Positions 60,118 to 64,000 of a stretch of DNA of 64,000 bases are shown here, one piece after another. The notes beneath the pieces were generated by a model that worked only from the letters and a program-made list of their open reading frames with translations, was not told the origin of the DNA and searched no databases. The position numbers and the translations under genes are program-made. This stretch comes from Naganishia liquefaciens. Its lineage: Eukaryota > Basidiomycota > Tremellomycetes > Filobasidiales > Filobasidiaceae. Every line of letters begins with the position of its first letter. The first letter of the stretch is position 1. The stretch lies in assembly GCA_013423385.1 (NCBI GenBank), contig BLZA01000011.1, forward strand, positions 867,174 through 931,173. Reading direction: 5' to 3'.

Positions 60118-62229
60118 CTAGGCTTGTCCGTGCGAAACGGACGAGGCATCCCTCTGTGCCTCGCTCGGAGGCTTCATGGGCGGCAGGCTCCCATACACGA
60201 TACCGGGCCCCGTCATCTCCACCATGCCCTTGCCCTGCCCATACGCGAGAAGCTGGTCGGCATAGCGCTGCATCTCGTCGAGCGGTATCACCAGGTTAAA
60301 GTCGTTCAGGAGCAAGAATTGCAGCTCGAGCTGGTTGAGTTCGCTCTGAGGGAGGCCTCCGACCTGGAAAATACAGAATGAGTAAAGTGCTGCGATGCAA
60401 CGACACAAACGGGAATGACAACAGACCTTGGCATATCGCGAGTTTGTGTAAAACACATCCGAGAAGAATTTACTGGCGACCGTGATGCCGGCAATCACGA
60501 GGCGATGTACGTTGTAGCTGTCAATGGCAAAGCCCTGGATACCCGTCTGTAGCTTGACTTTACTGGCCATAGACGTCCCATTTGGCTCGCCGCTCTTCAG
60601 CTGCATCTTGCTCATGCGATCAAAGTAGACGAGGAGCGATAAGAAGACTTCATTCGTGATTGGGCAATACTTGAGTATACGCTGCAGATATGCCTCGATA
60701 CTGATCGATGGAACGTTGCGCGCGTGAAAGCACAAGATGGCCGACGGGTGCACGAGCGATTGACGGGCCGCCGTCGTAGTAATTGTGTACGAGTCTGATC
60801 TTCTCGGACGAAGTGTACTTGTGGAAGCTGGCGAGTCTGCGGCAGTTTCGGTGTCCGGAAGCGACGCTTTGGCACTTTCCGGGGTACCCGTCTTCACACG
60901 CGTCTCTGTACGCTCTTCCGTCTCGCCCGTCGCTGATAAAGGCGTGCCCTGCGCTTCTGCTGCCGGTGCATCCGCCGGTACTCCCTGAAGGTTCTCGTTC
61001 TCTGGCGCATCTTTCTGCTGATCTGCACCCTGTTGTGCTGGATTCACGTCCGTCTCGGCACGATGAGTCGTCGATGCCGGCGTCTCGCGCGAAGGAGGCG
61101 ACGCCGGCGCATTGGCGGGACGCGGCCGAAACGGAGGAATGCAAAGCTGCCCCGCGACTTCGCCTCCCGAAGACGTTCGCGTACGATTCCGCGTCGAGGG
61201 CGATCCGGGCTTGGACGCCGAGGACGCGGACGGGGGGTCGGCTCTGTGACTGAAGGATTCTTCCCGCAAGGTGTCGTTGGCTGACGCGATCTGTTGCAGC
61301 AGGCTCGCTAATAACTTTAGCAGATCCTGTGTCGGATACGTGGCGAGGTCCATGTGCGGGGTTGCGGATGGATCGGTCGATTCTTCCCTGGTCTCGCTCG
61401 ACGTCGGTGTCTTTTTGTTCATCTTGTCAGAGGCCGATGATGGTGAATCACCGTCATGCCGTGCGTGGTCTGAATTTGGCGTCCTTGGTGGCGGCGAAGA
61501 AGCAGGCGTGTATGACGAATCCGAATTACATGGTTGGCCAGACACCGTTCCTTCCTGGTGAGGCCTTTCTGATACTCCATCTTTCCCGGTGACGACGCGT
61601 ACTCGACGCGGCGACTTGGGCTCTTTGAGCGACAATGGATGACCGGCGCATCTACTGACGGCCGAATCACTCCGACTCAACGATACTCCTGAAGCCTGAT
61701 TCGGCGAGGCCGTCCTGGCCTCTTTGTCCGCTGCTTGCTTTCCGCCGCTTAATCCGGCACTGCTCGGGGGATTGAAGCCATCCGTCCGCTGCCGCGGAGA
61801 AACAACCTGAGCTGTAGGTCTATGCGCTGACAAGGACGAGGATGGACTTGATCCTGGCTTTGGTCTGGGCGACCCTTCCATCGACGGCGACACGCCCAAG
61901 GCCGGGGAGCGCGAAGCGATGGATTCCAGGTTTCCTGAAGCTAATGAACTTGTACCTGCTTCCCCGTCAACCTCCATTTCAGATCGTGTAGAGTCCGCGT
62001 CTGATTTTGTTGCGCCGTGTTGCACTGAAGGAGCCAGAGTCTGCGTCGGTCGATGAATTTCACATGTAGCACCGGTGGAAGACCGCCTGTCGCTTTCCTG
62101 CGATGCGTGTGAGCCAGCCCCGGATGAATGGGAAGAGTTTTGCAGAGAAGGTCGGCGAAGCGGATGGTGGCCGGACATGTGAAAGACGGAGCTGTTTGGT
62201 GCAGGACTGTACGATACCAAAGACGTCAT
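60118..62229 (-). CDS. Pho80/Pcl-type cyclin with long disordered N-terminus
   Basis: Pho80-family cyclins partner Pho85-type kinases in nutrient signalling. Two exons (62229-60427, 60363-60118) give 682 residues. The first 450 or so are Ser/Thr/Pro-rich and disordered, with many SP/TP sites. The cyclin box is near residues 480-630: HPSAILCFHARNVPSISIEA, YLQRILKYCPITNEVFLSLL, VYFDRMSKM, SYNVHRLVIAGITVASKFFS, DVFYTNSRYAKVGGLPQSEL, NQLELQFLLLNDFNLVIPLD. The splice lies within RYAK/VGGLP, as a conserved segment. A short tail follows. Which Pcl subgroup it belongs to cannot be told by reading. Confidence 0.88.
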   Translation of the reverse strand: MTSLVSYSPAPNSSVFHMSGHHPLRRPSLQNSSHSSGAGSHASQESDRRSSTGATCEIHRPTQTLAPSVQHGATKSDADSTRSEMEVDGEAGTSSLASGNLESIASRSPALGVSPSMEGSPRPKPGSSPSSSLSAHRPTAQVVSPRQRTDGFNPPSSAGLSGGKQAADKEARTASPNQASGVSLSRSDSAVSRCAGHPLSLKEPKSPRRVRVVTGKDGVSERPHQEGTVSGQPCNSDSSYTPASSPPPRTPNSDHARHDGDSPSSASDKMNKKTPTSSETREESTDPSATPHMDLATYPTQDLLKLLASLLQQIASANDTLREESFSHRADPPSASSASKPGSPSTRNRTRTSSGGEVAGQLCIPPFRPRPANAPASPPSRETPASTTHRAETDVNPAQQGADQQKDAPENENLQGVPADAPAAEAQGTPLSATGETEERTETRVKTGTPESAKASLPDTETAADSPASTSTLRPRRSDSYTITTTAARQSLVHPSAILCFHARNVPSISIEAYLQRILKYCPITNEVFLSLLVYFDRMSKMQLKSGEPNGTSMASKVKLQTGIQGFAIDSYNVHRLVIAGITVASKFFSDVFYTNSRYAKVCCHSRLCRCIAALYSFCIFQVGGLPQSELNQLELQFLLLNDFNLVIPLDEMQRYADQLLAYGQGKGMVEMTGPGIVYGSLPPMKPPSEAQRDASSVSHGQA

Positions 62230-64000
62230 GGCCTATACGGCTCTTTGATTATGACGGTCGATTATTGTGAATGTGCCAGTGTCCAAGCGCGAGCCGTCCG
62301 TGTTGTCCCGGATTATGGTCGAGAGGCCAGAGCGATTATGATAAAACCTCGGTCTTGACGGCGATGAGCGTGGGATTGCAAGATCAACAGGCGCTCGACC
62401 GGCCTGGTGCCGTGTGTACCTAATGGCGCAAGCGTCGAATGCAAAGCAATCCAAGTCAGTTTCGTCTCATCGGAGCCACCAAGAACTGTGGTTTGTCTGC
62501 TTGCTAATCACTCACGGTTCGGTAGCGACGGGAGCGAAACGTGCCGAAAGAAGTCCCTTGCGATATCCGTCCAAGATGTCGAGGTCGCAAGAGATGGGCG
62601 TAATAGGGAACGCTCCGTGTGTGCTTGCTGTGAACTGGGCGCCTTGCGTCACGCTGTCGACTCCTCTCTCCCAGCCCGGCAGGATGAAACGTGCGAGGCT
62701 GCACTCGCTTTGCCTGTCACCCGGAGAGTAATCGACCCCACCACTCGCTCGCCAACTCTGGCCTCGGACTCGGCGTAAGAAAGGCTCCGCGCGGCCTTGA
62801 AGATCCCCTCGATCGAGCCGCCGAGCGGTTTCACGCTTGGACAATTATCAACTTGATCACTCAACAAGGCCTGGCTCTTTGCTTGCGTAAAGTCAGATCC
62901 CCCACAGGCTCCCGCTCCGGAGCGCTCATGATCTGCATCCTTGTCCTCTCTTCATACTAGCGATTCGACGCATTGAGTCTACGACTTTGAGCCAATGAAA
63001 TTGACGGCAATTCACATGTGTTCCACGGCTCTTCCGAAGTCACAGGTTGCCAGCCGAAGCTCGCTTTGGCGTCCCATACGCGAATGCGGAGCAGAGGATT
63101 ACCAGTAATGCTTGTGGCTTTATAAAGCATCAACACCTACTCCTACATCGCAGGGTCGGGCTCTTCTCGCTGACAACGGCTTCTATAGCGATATGTATAT
63201 TTCTCGAGCACCAGCAGCTTGGCACAGCGGTCGCAGACTTGACCTGTCTCATGCGTTTTCGACGTCATGATAAATGGCCGAGACAAGTTTCCAAGACGCT
63301 CATGCAGCAGATATCTTGATCCATTCCGCGACTATAGATCGCTACCCCGTGCGAGCGCCACTGGTTAAATCGATTGCGCGATGCCGCTGGAGATGCAACG
63401 CAAAGAGCGATTCCACCAAGTGACGACTGCACACATGGGATACCTCAGCCGTCCTCAGGTGCTTTGCCATGCTTCCGGCCATTCTCACTCGTCTCAAATG
63501 GCTCTCCAGTCACTCGCTGTCATCGCAGACATGGAAAAGTGATTGCGTGCCGAAGCCTACCTCTACCATCTGGCGGGAAACAGACTGCACCTGTGTTCTA
63601 CAACTGACGCCTAAGGGGGATCTGAACATGGGATCCACTCACGATCCTGCCAAAATGCGGCACAGGCGTACAAGTCTCTTTGCTTCGTCACTCGCTTGTT
63701 ATGGGATAACTCCTGATACCCTTGACCACCAGACACAACACCTCTCCCGGTTGAAAGTCGTGTCGCTCGTGTCCCAGAACAGCGAGGAGGGAGGACAAGG
63801 CAACAGCATGCGAGGTCATCGATATGTCTTGTGTGTTGACGAAGATTGTTGTATCGTTTTCCCAAGATTGAGAAGAGGAACGAGAAAGTTAGTCCCTTCA
63901 AGGTAAGGACGGGAAGAGCCGACTCACAGGTCTCTTCGTGCCTTTCGAAAATCACGGACATAGTTTGTTTCAGTCTGTCTTGGCGGTCGAGGACCGTTTC
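62230..64000. other. Right end: cyclin upstream region and unassigned DNA
   Basis: 1.8 kb with no recognised gene. On the minus strand a frame of about 130 codons is open from the right edge (64000) to 63611, beginning ETVLDRQDRLKQTMSVIFER; its first 20-odd residues look coding-like and could be an exon of a gene that enters from the right, but I cannot support this further. Confidence 0.3.

Overview
The window is nuclear DNA from a filamentous or yeast-like fungus, most likely a basidiomycete with a compact genome. The genes are packed (23 supported in 64 kb), sit on both strands, and most are cut by many short GT..AG introns of about 34-90 nt. Gene content points to fungi: Stt4, Mif2/CENP-C with its cupin, a fungal sterol-type glucosyltransferase with a long C-terminal extension, a Pho80-type cyclin, a Whi5-like protein and Mic60. 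The exact class cannot be fixed by reading. I see no tRNA, rRNA, retroelement, DNA transposon or CRISPR array.

Left part (1-21.4 kb): the window opens inside STT4 (PI 4-kinase, minus strand, catalytic domain outside). Next come RMD5/GID2 (plus) and, tail to tail, a macrodomain hydrolase (minus). The latter shares a 346-bp promoter with ULA1 (NEDD8 E1 regulatory subunit, plus). A mitochondrial-type thioredoxin (minus), CENP-C (plus), a Yippee-family zinc protein (minus) and a polyamine/amine oxidase (plus) follow.

Middle (21.5-41 kb): a UDP-glycosyltransferase (minus), a SERCA-type Ca2+-ATPase (plus), a malonyl-CoA synthetase of the ACSF3 type (minus), an oligopeptide/metal-chelate transporter (plus), the queuosine salvage hydrolase QNG1 (minus), an OsmC/Ohr peroxidase (plus) and a tail-anchored UBE2J-type E2 (plus). 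A 2.8-kb stretch without a recognisable gene then leads to an intronless bHLH regulator.

Right part (43.8-64 kb): the bHLH gene, NBS1/nibrin (plus), a GC-rich Whi5/Nrm1-like gene and MIC60 (both minus), a doubtful small membrane-protein gene, Hikeshi/OPI10 (plus), a small membrane protein (minus) and a Pho80-like cyclin (minus). The last 1.8 kb holds nothing I recognise.

No operon-like functional cluster is evident. Loose themes are ubiquitin-type conjugation (RMD5, ULA1, UBE2J), mitochondrial proteins (thioredoxin, Ohr, Mic60, perhaps ACSF3) and chromosome or cell-cycle control (CENP-C, NBS1, Whi5-like, Pho80-like). The most interesting points are sequence oddities in known families: two proline substitutions in SERCA, a CNPC thioredoxin active site, a 9-nt microexon, a palindromic E-box beside the bHLH gene, a diverged tandem repeat and an ATG-bearing octamer repeat upstream of Hikeshi, and several long C/G runs confined to the right half.
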